From NCBI RefSeq assembly GCF_001039355.2, contig NW_019774125.1, forward strand, positions 396,032 through 460,031: a stretch of 64,000 bases of DNA, in the 5' to 3' direction. The DNA comes from Lingula anatina. Its lineage: Eukaryota > Brachiopoda > Lingulata > Lingulida > Lingulidae. Shown here one piece after another: positions 1-12,850 of the stretch. How positions within the stretch are numbered: the first letter of the stretch is position 1; the number at the start of each line of letters is the position of its first letter. Position numbers and translations under genes: made by a program. The notes beneath the pieces were generated by a model. That model did no database searches. It saw only the letters and a list, made by a program, of their open reading frames with translations, and was not told the DNA's origin.

Positions 1-129
1 GTACATAAAAAAAGGCTGCTTAGTTCCTGCTTGAAAGAAACTATGGCAATAATATTGTTAGCACGCTGGGAGAAGTGCAGCCAACGCTACCTCTCTGAAA
101 ACAGCCGAACACTCGCATGGTAATAACTA

Positions 130-546
130 GGGGAGACCGGGGCTAGTTGGACCCCGGGGTAAGTTGGCCCCCCGTCATTTTCTGAAAAAGTAACTACGAG
201 GTAAAAAAATTGGCCACATACTGTTGTAAAGTGACCGTAGCCTACAATGCTAAGGAAGTGTCGGCCGTTAAAAAGTTTTAATTAAGCGGTGAGTCCAAAT
301 AAACGATTTTTGCACCTAAAAGTAATTTTGTTTAAGAGATTTAAAAATCTATTTTCATAGGCTTTTGATCGAATATAAGANTCAAATTGTGAGCCGTCTG
401 GCATTATATTTGAAAAATAATGGCGTTGCATACGTAGCTTAGTTCATGGGGCTTACTTTGAAACCGGTTTTGTGACTCTAACCCATTCCTAGTTGGCTCT
501 ACAAGGCCAAAAGTGTCTAACTGGGCCAACTAGCCCCGGTCTCCCC
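130..546 (+). mobile_element. TA-flanked inverted-repeat element, copy 1 (interior missing)
   Basis: Begins GGGGAGACCGGGGCTAG and ends with the reverse complement, flanked by TA on both sides (128-129 and 547-548). Lipocalin copies B (near 6420) and C (near 14060) carry the same flanks with one TA and no insert, so they are natural empty sites. There is no transposase ORF, so it is non-autonomous. A TA duplication fits Tc1/mariner-type insertion (inference). A lone N at 381 joins left and right parts, and the interior seen in the other copies is absent exactly there, so the short length may be an assembly join. Confidence 0.85.
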
Positions 547-710
547 TACACACAAGCACGCATTTCTTGTTCTACGAAAAAACTATGGTTACATTTATCG
601 CAGCCAAGTGAAAATTGTAGAATATTAATTTGTTCGAGAGAAATTCATTTGTTCGATGAAGCACATAATGAAACAATTCATCTGCTAAAAACTTGAAAAC
701 ATTCACATAC

Positions 711-3459
711 CTTCCCCGCAGTTCCCATGACAGTGTCCCATTTTCAATAACGGTGAAGTCATTAGTATAATCAATCCACAACCAGTTTGGGTTGAGGTTA
801 GGTTCGTAGAATTTTATCTCGTACCATTTTCCTTGAATCTGAAGTGATAAGAAAGCCATTCAGTACATCCAATTCGATTCCTAGGGACCATTCCTTATCG
901 TACTAACTGTTAATCGGGGATTCTCGCTAAATTGCAATCAATTTAGGCGGCTTAGATGTCTGTCACGCCTACTGAAGCTGCTAGGGGGTAATAAATTATC
1001 GTTTAGCAGCTTCAGTAGGCGTGCCAGATATCTAACTGCTTAAGCTGACAGCAATTTAGCGAGAAATCGCTTGGAGATGGATCAATCCGGTTGGATCGAT
1101 CTAGGTAGGGGAGACCGGGGCTAGTTGGACCCCGGGGTAAGTTGGCCCCCCGTCAATTTATGAAAAAGTAACTACGAGGTAAAAAAATTGGCCACATGCT
1201 CTTGCAAAGTTACCGTAGCCTGCAATGCTAAGGAAGTGTCGGACGTTAAAAAGTTTTACTTAAGCGGTGAGTCGAAATAAACGATTCTTGCACCTAAAAG
1301 TAATTTTGTTTAAGAGATTTAAAAATCTATTATCATAGGCTTTTGATCGAATATAAGATATGTATAGGGCATCAAACTGAAGCTCATTGTTTCAAGTTTC
1401 ACAGAAATGTATCATCGTTGCTCATTCTAGCACCATAAATGGCTACCATCCTTTAAAATAAATAATGTGCACCCGGGGCTAGTTGGCCCCCTTGACTCGG
1501 GGCAAGTTGGACCCTCATATTACCCACAAACCTTTGCGCGCAACGCTGTTTGAAATAAACAAGTTTGTGAAATTGACAAAGCTTGCCGGTGTCTATTACC
1601 GTCTGATTGATTTTTAAAATTTTCTCTCTGGTGTCTTTTTGAGAATTTATATTAGAAATATTCTGTTGATTGTAAATATTAAAAAGCAAATCCATTGGAC
1701 TTTCCGTAGAAAAACATTTATTTTGCCTTAATTCATTGTAAGNNNNNNNNNNNNNNNNNNNNNNNNNNNNNNNNNNNNNNNNNNNNNNNNNNNNNNNNNN
1801 NNNNNNNNNNNNNNNNNNNNNNNNNNNNNNNNNNNNNNNNNNNNNNNNNNNNNNNNNNNNNNNNNNNNNNNNNNNNNNNNNNNNNNNNNNNNNNNNNNNN
1901 NNNNNNNNNNNNNNNNNNNNNNNNNNNNNNNNNNNNNNNNNNNNNNNNNNNNNNNNNNNNNNNNNNNNNNNNNNNNNNNNNNNNNNNNNNNNNNNNNNNN
2001 NNNNNNNNNNNNNNNNNNNNNNNNNNNNNNNNNNNNNNNNNNNNNNNNNNNNNNNNNNNNNNNNNNNNNNNNNNNNNNNNNNNNNNNNNNNNNNNNNNNN
2101 NNNNNNNNNNNNNNNNNAACAACGTGACGTACGGAAACCTCAAATAATCTGCCTCATTTGAACTGTTTATTCATCAAAGACTCTCAAAAATCAATTAAAT
2201 AAATAAAAAATTTATAAAAATGTATTTCAAGGCGTTTACATGGGATATATACTTCATTTTCGTATAGGGGAGCCAACTTGCCCGACCCTGGGGCCAACTT
2301 GCCCCATGGCGGGGCAAGTTGGCCCCCCTAACGTCAACTGCGTTTTTTTGTCAAATTGTGAGCCACCTGGCATTATATTTTAAAAATAATGACGTTGCAT
2401 ACGTAGCTTAGTTCATGGGGCTTACTTTGAAACCGGTTTTATTACTCTAACCCACTCCTAGTTGGCTCTACAAGGCCAAAAGTGTCTAACTGGGCCAACT
2501 AGCCCCGGTCTCCCCTATGGGAACCCAGTCTTAGAAGGCCTACTACAATGCAAACTGGAAATAAATTCACTGCTAGCGGAAAGATTTATAAATGGACAGG
2601 TGATCTTGCAACTTCGTCATCAAAATGATCTGGTCCTTCTAGCTTTCCAAAGTATCATCAACTAAATAAATTCCTTTGTTCGTGTATCCGTCATATCAAT
2701 TTTGTGTTGTGAACTTACTAAATTAGTTTAGAGATTTTTAAAAGTACAGAAATGCAGTATTAATAGCAAACTGTTAATACATTTCGAAATCAAAAAAGAA
2801 ACAAGTCTTTCCAAAGATTAAAGAAATTTTATCTCGACATTTAAAAAAAAGCATTTTGTTGAGTGGGAGACGTAGGGTACGTGAGGAAATTTCCCTCTCT
2901 GGCAATGTTGACAGGTATGAGCACACACAATTAGCTCAAATATTCATAACTAAAATGCAACTGGATAATGGAAAGAAATGCACGTTTTTTGTTCTCTCTC
3001 AGTAATTTTCGCACTCTATCAGAATCAGAATCAGTTTTCAAATTGTCAATATTGTAGCTTTAAAAATACCTATGGTTAATAACGCTGAATTTTTGTTATC
3101 GTCAGACTACAATATTTTTATTCTAATCAATAGAAGTACTAAATTGTCATTAAAAAAGTCGCCCATAAACTAATCAATTTGAATTGATGTATTTCAACAT
3201 GAGCATCTACGCCTTGTAAGGTCTACAACCGCTTAAAAAGGGTGTTGAAAACATTAATGTTACGTTCAGCCTTTCTCAATTTTTTCAATAGTTCAGTTCT
3301 TCTTTCCCAGACCTTCCAAACCAACTTCTAAAACAACTTTTGAAAACCTACCTGGCTGTCGTCAAACTCACTCATGCTTGATACTACCCGACAATCACAC
3401 CGTCCATCAACCGATCTTGCGAAGCAAACAGCCGCAACGAGGAAAAAGACGACTTTCAT
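711..3459 (-). CDS. Lipocalin gene A, exons 1-2 (5' part; rest beyond left edge)
   Basis: Secreted lipocalin, a small beta-barrel carrier of hydrophobic ligands. Exon 1 (3352-3459) starts at the only good ATG, encodes a hydrophobic signal peptide (MKVVFFLVAAVCFA) and then a CDC motif, and ends in phase 0 before GTAGGT. Exon 2 (711-838) opens after an AG acceptor with IQGKWYEIKFYEP, the family-typical GxWYEI motif, and ends in phase 2. Exon sizes (108 and 128 nt) equal those of gene B. Exons 3-5 would lie to the left of position 1. Intron 1 holds a MITE that itself carries a 1.4-kb TA-flanked element and a sequence gap. Ligand unknown. Confidence 0.82.
1108..2515 (+). mobile_element. TA-flanked inverted-repeat element, copy 2 (contains gap)
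   Basis: Same termini as copy 1, flanked by TA at 1106-1107 and 2516-2517. It is inserted into the MITE; gene C has the uninterrupted MITE end (CTAGGTATGGGAACCC) as empty site. Near both ends are clusters of GGGGCAAGTTGGCCCC and its complement. Positions 1743-2117 are Ns. No transposase reading frame is visible in the known part. Confidence 0.85.
1743..2117. other. Assembly gap (375 N)
   Basis: Run of N inside element copy 2. The hairpin-rich, G/C-patterned interior of this element probably caused it. Open frames spanning it are meaningless. Confidence 0.99.
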
Positions 3460-5100
3460 TTTCTCACTTTTCATTTACGTTGTAAATGCTAAAAGTGTGC
3501 TGAGCACAGGCGGTTACACGATTTATATAAAAAATGCATCCAAAGGTCATAAGACACATATAATATATTCACCACATTCAACTAAAATAGATTGCCCTCA
3601 TATTAAATTATATCTGTCATTTTCCACACAATCGGCTATTCTAGCTTCATAAATTGCCCTCTTTTTAGACAAATCACGCATATGTAATTAAAACATAGAT
3701 AAAAAACGCATTTAATACCTAAATGCCGTAGCATGAACATATAACGCGTGTGTGAGTGTATGTGCTTGTAAGGATAGAACATCTCATTCCCGGTCAACAG
3801 AGTTTTCATAATGCTGTACATCTACGTAGTTTTTTCTTGTCTTTCGACAACAGACATCTGCAATGTAGGTACTCTTCATTATCTTGTTGTGCACTTTTTC
3901 AGTAATTAGTTTCTCAAGCCCCTCCCACTTTTTAATGTCCAAAATGAAATAAATAGAACTTATATAATGATACTTGTATCATTGAAACCCAAGAGGATAA
4001 AAACGATAAATGCAAAACTGACAAACTGTTGCATGACGTCATGCAATTAAAGCAAAAAAGAATTTAAGAGAAACCCCTTTATATTTTACCTTTTTAGAAT
4101 AAGGTTGAAGTGTAGCCTGTCTTAAGAACGATCGTGCTTGTTAAATGCAAAAAGAAAACTTTTGAATTTGTAATATTTTGCCTTTGCAAATCAAAAGATT
4201 TCCACCACTTACATTTTTATGTTTAAAAATTATCGTTTTAAGAAAGTAAACAGACTGGTTTTGAAAGCATATACCCTTTTTCCAATTGGTATATACACAC
4301 AATGAACAATAGAAGTGTCACCCCTACTGAACCAATACTTTGGGGGAGATATTTGACTGTGGAATGATATACTCCTGGTATCATTTTATTAACATCAAAT
4401 TTCACAAAAAGACCAACAATACAATTCCATGGTACAGCTGTTTTATACTCATTAGTCACATTATAAGTAGACCAGGCATTATAACTTTGATAACTCTGAT
4501 TCAGGGGGTGACACTTCTTTTGTCCAGTGTGTGTATATTGTTTCTGTACAGGGATGCAAGGTTAAGAAGACCCATATTGTTTCTAATATTTGAGAAAAGA
4601 TAAGTTTTACTGTTTTTTTTTAATCATCTTCTGAGTTTATGTGCCTTAGTTCTGATGGTAAACGATTTCATTCCTGATTTTTCTCCGTATGTTTTGAGCC
4701 TTGCAACAGATAATAAACCAATAGATAGTAAACAGGAAGATAAAGTGGAAATCTGTAATTCACTAAACACGAATGCACATAAAAAGTTTTGTAAAAGTGG
4801 GAGAAATAAATTACTTTTTTCATTGAAGCACCGTTCCATTTTGCTTTAATGATGATGTAATGTGAATCGTAAGTAACTTATCACCATAGTAAACCATAAG
4901 GCAGGGCGACTTTTACCATGCTTTTCGAGCATTTAATTTCTTTATCTGTGATAGACAACTCGTCAACATGTAAATTGTTTGCACACAAGAAACTTTATTA
5001 TGAATGTTCAATACTACAGAACTAGTTTATTGATAATTATTGTCGATATAGGAATTGCCTTGATCATGGTGGCGCTTATCTGGCTTGGTTCATGTTGTCT

Positions 5101-7655
5101 CTATGGGCATGCTGAAGAATAGAAAAATGACATATTGCTTATTTCTTCACGCTATAGACATTTGATTACATGAACCACTTGTTGGAAATGAATATACATG
5201 ACATAAATAAAACGGAAAATAAAGCGAACCATTTTATCAAAGCTTCACGCCAAAACAACACACATAATGTGTGACCCGCATTCGTAAGTAACACAGTTCT
5301 GTACACTTCATTTAACTCAAACAAATTATATTAACTTACGGTTGGTGTGACTGGCATTGTGGAAGGCACTAAAGTCAGAAGAACCGAGACAAGTTTCACT
5401 GATAATAAGTTGGTCTACAAGCGCAGTGACATTAGCAGAGAGAGAGGAGGCACTACCCCAAACAGTGACGTGTGAGAGACCGGTTGGTTTATGCTCCGCC
5501 GTAATGAGATACGTGTTGTAATCAGTAGTAACAAACAACAGTTCCCTGTATTTGACACCGTCTGAAGAGATATGTTCATCAATTTTGAAATATCCTGACT
5601 TCAAAATTTCTCTAGGATATTTCACAGATATTTGTATCAATTTAACATGTGTAATAGCAAATTGTATCTCAAGTTAAGGTACAGAATGTATTTTAGTTCT
5701 AATATAAGTACTTAAATATCGTGACTTTTTATATCTATGTATTGCCAGTCTTTCTACATTCTCTTAAAGTCATCAACAGCAGTCAACCCCCCCCCCATCC
5801 CCCCAAAATCTGTTTTAGGATTATAGGATTATAAAGCAAAGACTAACGACTGCAGGTTTTTAAAATTTCATATATCAAATTGTTGAATTAATCAACGATC
5901 TTTAAAAGCATACGGCAGGTACGTCCCACTACTATACAATGCTTGAGTTCTGATAAAATTGAAAAAAAAATGCACACTTAAGAAACCTTGTACCCCTAAT
6001 GCCCACGGGTTAACCAAAGGATTGCAATCGCTTTTTTAAGTCTCGTGCTTTTAATATATAATTCATCAAGGCAGTAAAACCTACTTTTAATGTAGACGTA
6101 GCTGCCTGGAGTACCGGTCGGTTCAAGGTAACGAGAGTAGTGAAAACATTCGTCAGGGTCGACCGCCACTCTGAAAATCAATAAAAGTCATTTTTATACA
6201 GTGTGTTTTCTTAAATCAAAAGTTACTGCGTCGATGTCTATGAAAAGTCAGTACTCAAAAAGAAGAAAAAACCCAATGTATGTTAATAGAATATGCCGCT
6301 TGGTTAAAGAAAACCCACATGCAAATATATATGTTAATTTATTGTGACCATGACAAGTTGGAAGAAGTGCAGTCAACACAACCTCTCTGAAAACAACCGA
6401 ACACTCGCGATGTAATAACTACACATAAGCACGTGCTTCTTTACCTAAAAAACAACTAACGTTACTTACATTTATCGCAGCCGAGTGAAATTTTTAGAAT
6501 ATTTGTTTTTCCAGATAAATTCATTTTATGATGTAGCAAACAATCAAGCAAGTAATCTGCCAAAAACTTGAAAATATAGGCGTACACATACCTCCCTCGC
6601 AACTCCCGTAAGAGTGTCCCATTCTCAAAAAAGGTGAACTCATTGGTATAGTCAACCCACAACCAGTTTGGGTTGAGGTTAGGTTCATAGAATTTTATCT
6701 CGTACCATTTTCCTTCAATCTGAATTGAAAAGAAAGCCATTCAGTATATCCAATTCGGTTCCTAGAAGGCCTACTACAATGCAATTAAATTCAGTGCTGG
6801 TGAAAAGATTTATAAATCGACAGATAATCTTGCAGCTTTGTAATCAAAATGTTCTGGTCTTTTTAGCTTTCCAAAATATCATCAACTAAATAAATTCCAT
6901 TTTTCGTGTATCCGTCACATCGTTTTGGTGTCGTGAACTTACCAAAGGATTGTCAGAGATTTTTTTAAAGTATAGAAGTAGGCCTACAGTATTAATAGCA
7001 AACCGTTAATACATTTCGAAATAAAAATAGAAACGAAATAAGTCTTTCCAAAACATTAAAGAAACTTTAACTTCGACATTTAAAAAAAAGCATTTTGTTT
7101 GGTTGGGAGACTTAGGGTCCGTGAGGAAATCACCCTCTCTGGCAATCTCCCTCTTACACACATTAAGCTCAAATAATCATAACTAAAATGCAACTGCATC
7201 GTATTGGATATAATGGAAAACATTGGACGTTTTTGTTCTATCTCAGTAATTTTCGCACTTAATTTTTCAGATTCACGTTTTCGTGTTTTGTTTTTATCTT
7301 CAGGTTTTAATTTGTGAACATTGTAAGTTCAAAATGCTTATGGTTTATAGGGTTGAACTTTCGTTATTACCAGACTAGAATTTTTTCAGTCTAATCAACA
7401 GAAGTAAGAACTAAATTGCCATTTAAAAGATAAAGTATTACACCTGTCCCATAAGCTAATCAGTTTGAATTAATTTATTTTGACATGTTCAGCTCTTATT
7501 TCCCGTACCTTCCTAAACAATTTCTAAAACAACAACTAAATACGTACCTGGCTGTCGTCAAACTCATTCATGCTTGATACTACCCGACAATCACACCGTC
7601 CATCAACTAATCTTGCGAAGCAAACGGCCGCGACGAGAAAGAAGACGACTTTCAT
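5101..7655 (-). CDS. Lipocalin gene B (complete, about 202 aa)
   Basis: Secreted lipocalin with five exons that join in frame: 7548-7655 (signal peptide, CDCRVV), 6592-6719 (GKWYEI motif), 6081-6170 (DECFHYSRY), 5340-5611 (LFVTTDYNTYLI, the second lipocalin region, then VWGSASSLSANV and ISETC) and a tentative last exon 5101-5111 adding Pro-Cys-Pro and a stop. Lengths 108, 128, 90, 272 and 11 nt give 203 codons, normal for a lipocalin. Cysteines in exons 1, 3, 4 and the tail could form the usual two disulfides. The exon 3 donor (AG|GTTTTA) is weak and exon 5 is inferred only from frame and acceptor. Ligand unknown. Confidence 0.8.
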
Positions 7656-8559
7656 TTTTTCACCTTTCATTTACGTTGTAAATGCTAGAAATGTGATGAA
7701 CACGGGCGGTTAGACGATATATATACAAATTCTTCAAAGACCTGAAGACACATATTCACCACATTCAACTAAAATAAATTGCCCCTTTCCAATTATATTC
7801 GTCTTTTTCCACAAAATGGGCTATTCTAGCTTTATAGATTGCCCTCTTTTTAGACAAAACACGCGTGTGTAATTTAAAAAAAAAAGATTTATGCCCCGCA
7901 TGTAATACCTATATGCCGTAGCTTGAAAAGTAACGCGCGCTCGCTCGCGCGCGTGTATGTGTGTGTGTTTGTGTGTGTGAATGTGTACTGGTATGGATAG
8001 ACCATCTTATTCCCTGTCAACAGAGTTTTTACAATACTGTGCGTCTACATAGTCTTGTCTTGTATTGCGACAACAGACAGCTGTAATGTAGGTACTCATC
8101 ATTAAATTATTGTGCACGTTTCTCAAGCCAATGCCCAAAATGAAATAAATAAACCTTAGATAATGACACGTTTAACACTGAATACCAAGAGAATAAAAAC
8201 GATAAATGCAACACTGACAAAACCGTTGCATGTCATCATGCAATTAAGGCAAATAAGGAAATAAGTTTACCTGCTTTTATATTTCTTCTTTTTAGAATAA
8301 GGCTGAAGTGTATTAACATTAATGCCTTTTATATCTTCTAAACTGTATTGTTTAATAAATAGTGACCAAATGACATTATTTTAAAATTGGTTCTGAAATG
8401 TTTTTCGAATTTTCTAATTTTCCACCTCTCCGGCCTCTGATGAAAACAGAAATTGTTTGAAACACAAGTAATTCAATATCCTGCGCTGGCAACAGACCAC
8501 TTTTATCTGACATTGGAACATCTAGAGAACTTCACTATCGAGACCGACCAAAGCAATAA

Positions 8560-9610
8560 AGGCAATAAAAAGGGAAAAACAATTCGAAACAAATTCTTAA
8601 TCTCTATCAACCTCGGCACAAGAAGATATGGAAACGTTTTGAGTCTCACAAAAAGCGATTTAAGATTTTAAAGAAAGTATTGAAAAGTGATGAGGCAATG
8701 CAATCCCTGTCGGTGGGGGGGGGGAGCAGCCTAGTCAATATAAGGGAAATAAAACTCAAAGCAAAAGCTTAAATCTTTCTCAACTTCGGTACAAGGTTTT
8801 GAGCCTTACAGAGAAAGCGATTTAGATATTTTAAATATCCTAAAAAGTATTTCACAAGGCACACAATAGCAAAACACTACTGATTTCAGTGACAAGAATA
8901 TTACTAAGCACCAAACGTTTGCGCCACGTCAGGTTACTAGGTCAGGCACATTCAGCGTCTGCTGTATTAGAGACTGTAGACATCATATGGACCCGTATTT
9001 TTGAAGCAATTTCGATGGAAAACGACGTTAAGTGTATCAGAAGTGTGTGCACGTGAAAATGTATAAATAATTAAAGTGTACGGCACTTTTGGCTTCTAAA
9101 TCTTGGTTTGATTTTCTACAACGTTGCAAATGTCAGGGATGTGATAAACACGGGTGGTTTCACAGTTAACATATAAATGTGTCAAAACATCATAAGCCAC
9201 ATAAAATGTAATATTCACCACATTCTGCTAAATCATGTTTAAGTAAATATTATTTATATATTCAGTGTAATTGTGGCATCAGCCATACAACAACCATTAC
9301 AAGTGTTAGTTTGATCTCCATATTTTCCAAATTATCATCTCTGAAAGAGTCATACGCCCCTTAAAGGTCACAAAGGAATGCATTTTAAACAAACAAATAT
9401 AACAGAAATAGGAATGAGAATAATAATACCTAATAAGCGTCCAGCCTTTTGAAAAGTGACGAGGAAATGATACCCCTGTTTGGCAGGAGGGAGCCAACCT
9501 TGTCAATAAAAATCAACTAGCATCGAAAACTTAAATCTTTATCAATCTAGGTACAAGGGGTTATCAAAACATTTTGAGCCTCACAGAGAAAAAGCAAGCC
9601 ATTTATATTT
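8560..9610. repeat. Degenerate ~120-150 bp repeat, three copies
   Basis: Related stretches near 8570-8720, 8755-8860 and 9440-9610 share an order of words: AAATTCTTAATCTCTATCAA, CGGCACAAG, TTTTGAGYCTCACA, then AAAGCGATTT and AAAAGTGATGAGG. Divergence is high and no coding frame is shared. Confidence 0.55.
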
Positions 9611-10496
9611 ACAATGCTGTATTTTTATCATAGTTCTACACTGTTCTATTCCAAGTCCACACACATGTTCAATATAGATATTCGACCACTTATACTAGGT
9701 CAGAAGAACTCAATCTTGATCCTTAATCACCCCCCCCCCCTTCAGCTTGGGAAAAAAGTGAAAGTCCCTTACCCACTTTGTTCCCAAGACCTACCCCCCC
9801 CCAAACCCTCTGATATCGGGACCCCACTTAAATACTATTCAAAACCACACTGTGCTTTCAAAGTTTTTGTAACAGACTACTAGCGCACCCTTAGTCAGAG
9901 AGTACCCCCCCCCCCAAAAAAAAAAAAAAAAATTGAGGAAGACATGTTTTGCCCTTTGTGTTGTCCACTACATTCTGTTAAAGGTCTGCTATGTTTAACA
10001 ATGCATTAATTAAAAATTGAAATAAACTAACTTCAATCTGGGACACAAAAACACATTTGTGTCCGTGCTTCAATCAAAACCGAACTGTTTTTAATATTAT
10101 CTATGCCCATCGTCTTTCTGTCAGGAAATTGCCACCAGAAATGGGGATACCATTATGTTTTTCACACAACTTAAGTGTACCCGTATTTTTTATGGCCAAA
10201 GGCACACACAGCAAGCCATTAACGACCATCTGCGATTTTTAACGCCGTTACCAAGACACAAACGTGACTTCGTGTACATTCAAAATGAACCACCTCCGTC
10301 CAGTCTGAACACTAAAGACTAATCAAAATCTACCACACTGCCACCTGTCCACCAATTTAATTCCTTTTTGGTTCTTTACTTGCATAGTGAAAGGCTTCAT
10401 ACCTATAATATAGTTTAACTCTGCCTGTATACCTGTATTTACTTAAATACACAGACAGATATGAACAAATAAACAGTTGATAGGTTACTTTTTATA

Positions 10497-10775
10497 TTAT
10501 ACAGTCAATCCGTTTACACTAAATAAAGGCTGTTCAAGGCAAATGCAGCAGTCATAAACCTGGTTAAAAAAAATAATATGCCGTCTATCGTCACAAATAA
10601 ACAACATTATTCGCACTTGTTTCATCCATGCCGTTAGGAAGTGTGTCTTCCTGAATTTATGGTATAGTGAACACGAAATCAGAAAATGGATCTCATCCTC
10701 TTTTTTGGAATCGTTCTTTGGCAAACAGAACGGACAGAACCTGTGTGCCTTGTGACCTTTTCCGTTTTAATGTGA
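10497..10775 (-). pseudogene. LINE fragment, C-terminal Cys/His knuckle of a reverse transcriptase ORF
   Basis: The minus-strand frame reads FCPFC, then KKEDEIHFLISCSLYHKFRK. This is the CxxC...EDEIHFL..C..Y zinc knuckle found at the C-terminus of many animal non-LTR retrotransposon polyproteins. Only this end remains. The clade cannot be assigned. Confidence 0.65.
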
Positions 10776-12689
10776 CTTCATTTCTCGATCACGATATTTC
10801 TACATAAACAACAGAAATGGATAACGTTTTTGAGAGTAAGTTGATTGTATTGACAAATATCTCTCGGGATTCAGGATTCATTTTAGGAACAAAATTTAGA
10901 ATCTTGCAACCTAGAAATCTTATACATCTTACTGAATAGCAATCCAATTGCGGTTATATGCGAATTATTATTTGTATTTTAATGGCTGAATAAACTCTTA
11001 TCTTATCTAAGTGCAGTTTAATACATTTAGTACTGAATTTGAGCTGTCACCGGTGGCACGCGGTGTAACGCTCGGGATGTCTTCCAGGGTCCGGTCTCCC
11101 GTTTCTAGACTGTCGCGTGTCACTTAATGGATACCAATAGGAAGTTTGAAACAAAAGTTTACATAGCGGTAGCACTCACCGATCAATATTTGCATAACGG
11201 TTCCAACCCTCTTCTGGTGCACCATCTCAGTATGATCCAAACCCTCGCCTACAGGGCTAACATCATTGCCAGTGATGAGGTCGAGGTGGAGAAAGAAACG
11301 GAATACATCCAGGGAGTTAATTCTAGCCAACTGCGGCTGCCCAGACTGGTCCTTTCAATAAATAAATAAATAAATAAATAAAACAAGTAAATAAAAAAAG
11401 TTAAGGACAAAATATCAGACCATATTGTGTTTCAGATCATATGATACAGATCCAGCGGAGGGGAGGCGACCCACTTTCAAAACGCAAATAACATTAAGCA
11501 CAGCGGCACTAGTGCACTAAATTATTGAATTAAATAAACAGAAGCGGGTGTAAAATGCACTTGCCCGTATCCACACAGACTGAAATCAGCAGTTCAATAA
11601 TGGTTTGATACTGGAGTGAGATTTAAAAATGATGACAGCGTCGACTATAAACTCTTTTGGATGCAGAAGTAACAAAAGAAAAATTATTTTACTCTTTTAC
11701 AATGTTCACTGTTTGAAAGAGAGAAGGTCGGAGATAAGGACTATGATTATGCAAAAAAAAAAAAAAAGGTTTTTTATCAAAATGCTTTTTCAAGATGTGA
11801 ATTTATCAACTTGATCTGACGCCGTGATATATTTTACTGCTAATAAAGAGAATTTATGATATTACAAGACCCCCCCCCCTCTTCCGACGATAAAATCAAA
11901 TTTTTTCGAGTATTTAAACACAACCCCATTTCAGTGAAATATTCTCTACGATATGGCCACCGAATGAATGTTGGGGGGGGGGGGGGGTTAAATTCAACTT
12001 CCTCAAACTGTTTGAATGCCTCCGCTTCTATTAGTTTTCACTCGTCTGTTTGACTGCTTTGCTGCTTTCTTATTTATTCTGGTGGTAGTTTTCACAAAAT
12101 CATTGGTGTAGCCGACTTTAAGCCTAGAGGCGCCGTATGATGAAATCTTTTTTTTTTTTTTTTTTTTTTTTGACATCGTACGTAGCGAAATTCCAAATTT
12201 GCCAAAGAATTTAGCCAGAAATCAATGGTTATGTGAAAATTGGCACTGTGAAACATAAAAAAGCGAATACATGAAAAAAAATCCCATCATTATTAGCAAG
12301 AGTGTAAGTGCTTACAATACTTCATGCCCTAGCTCTCAAGAATATTAATCATCAATGTGGACGAGAATAGCTTTTACACTGATATTGAACTTTACAGGTA
12401 TTTTCATTTAAAATAGAGATAAAAGCCCCCATGGATGAGAAAGCCAACTGTTTGGTTCAAGTCAAATGTTTGTGTACTCTATACCTGACCCAATTCAGGA
12501 TTTTTTTAATATATATGTGTGCGAGTTGCTAAGATTTTTTAAAATCTTTCAAAAGACTCTTATTCGTTTCTTCGTAATTGCTGGTCAAATATATATATAT
12601 AAACGTATATATATATATAAACCTTGGAAATTTTAACTTAAAGGCCATACTTTTATACCCTACCCTCAGGTCATTTCAATGTCTTTTCA

Positions 12690-12850
12690 TGCAAGAATGT
12701 TGTCTAACAACTGGGGTTGATACAATGTTGTTATCTGACGTTGATACAACGTTGTTATCTGAGGTTGAGTTAACTTTCAAATCCAATGTTTATCCAACGT
12801 CTTATCAACGTTATGGTTCAACGTTGTTTCAATGTTAAAACAACATATTT
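12690..12850. repeat. CAACGTTG-type imperfect repeats
   Basis: Successive words such as GATACAATGTTGTTATCTGA and GATACAACGTTGTTATCTGA recur about every 24-26 bp and end at TTTTGCCCGCTGGG. Palindromic CAACGTTG cores suggest a short dispersed repeat; the family was not identified. Confidence 0.6.

Larger units (their letters stand above)
885..2535. mobile_element. Foldback MITE in lipocalin A intron 1, split by a later insertion
   Basis: Left part 885-1107 and a short right end after 2516 form one element of the GATCGATCTA/ATTTAGCGAGA family. Internal arms CACGCCTACTGAAGCTGCT and its complement pair around a loop near 990. The same element sits at the matching place in gene C (14395-14645), while gene B (near 6770) has an uninterrupted empty site. 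Confidence 0.75.

Noticed and set aside
1733-2143. Frame across the N run
   Set aside because: Made of unknown bases.
8453-8671. 72-codon plus frame
   Set aside because: Overlaps a degenerate repeat; no signal, splice site or family motif.
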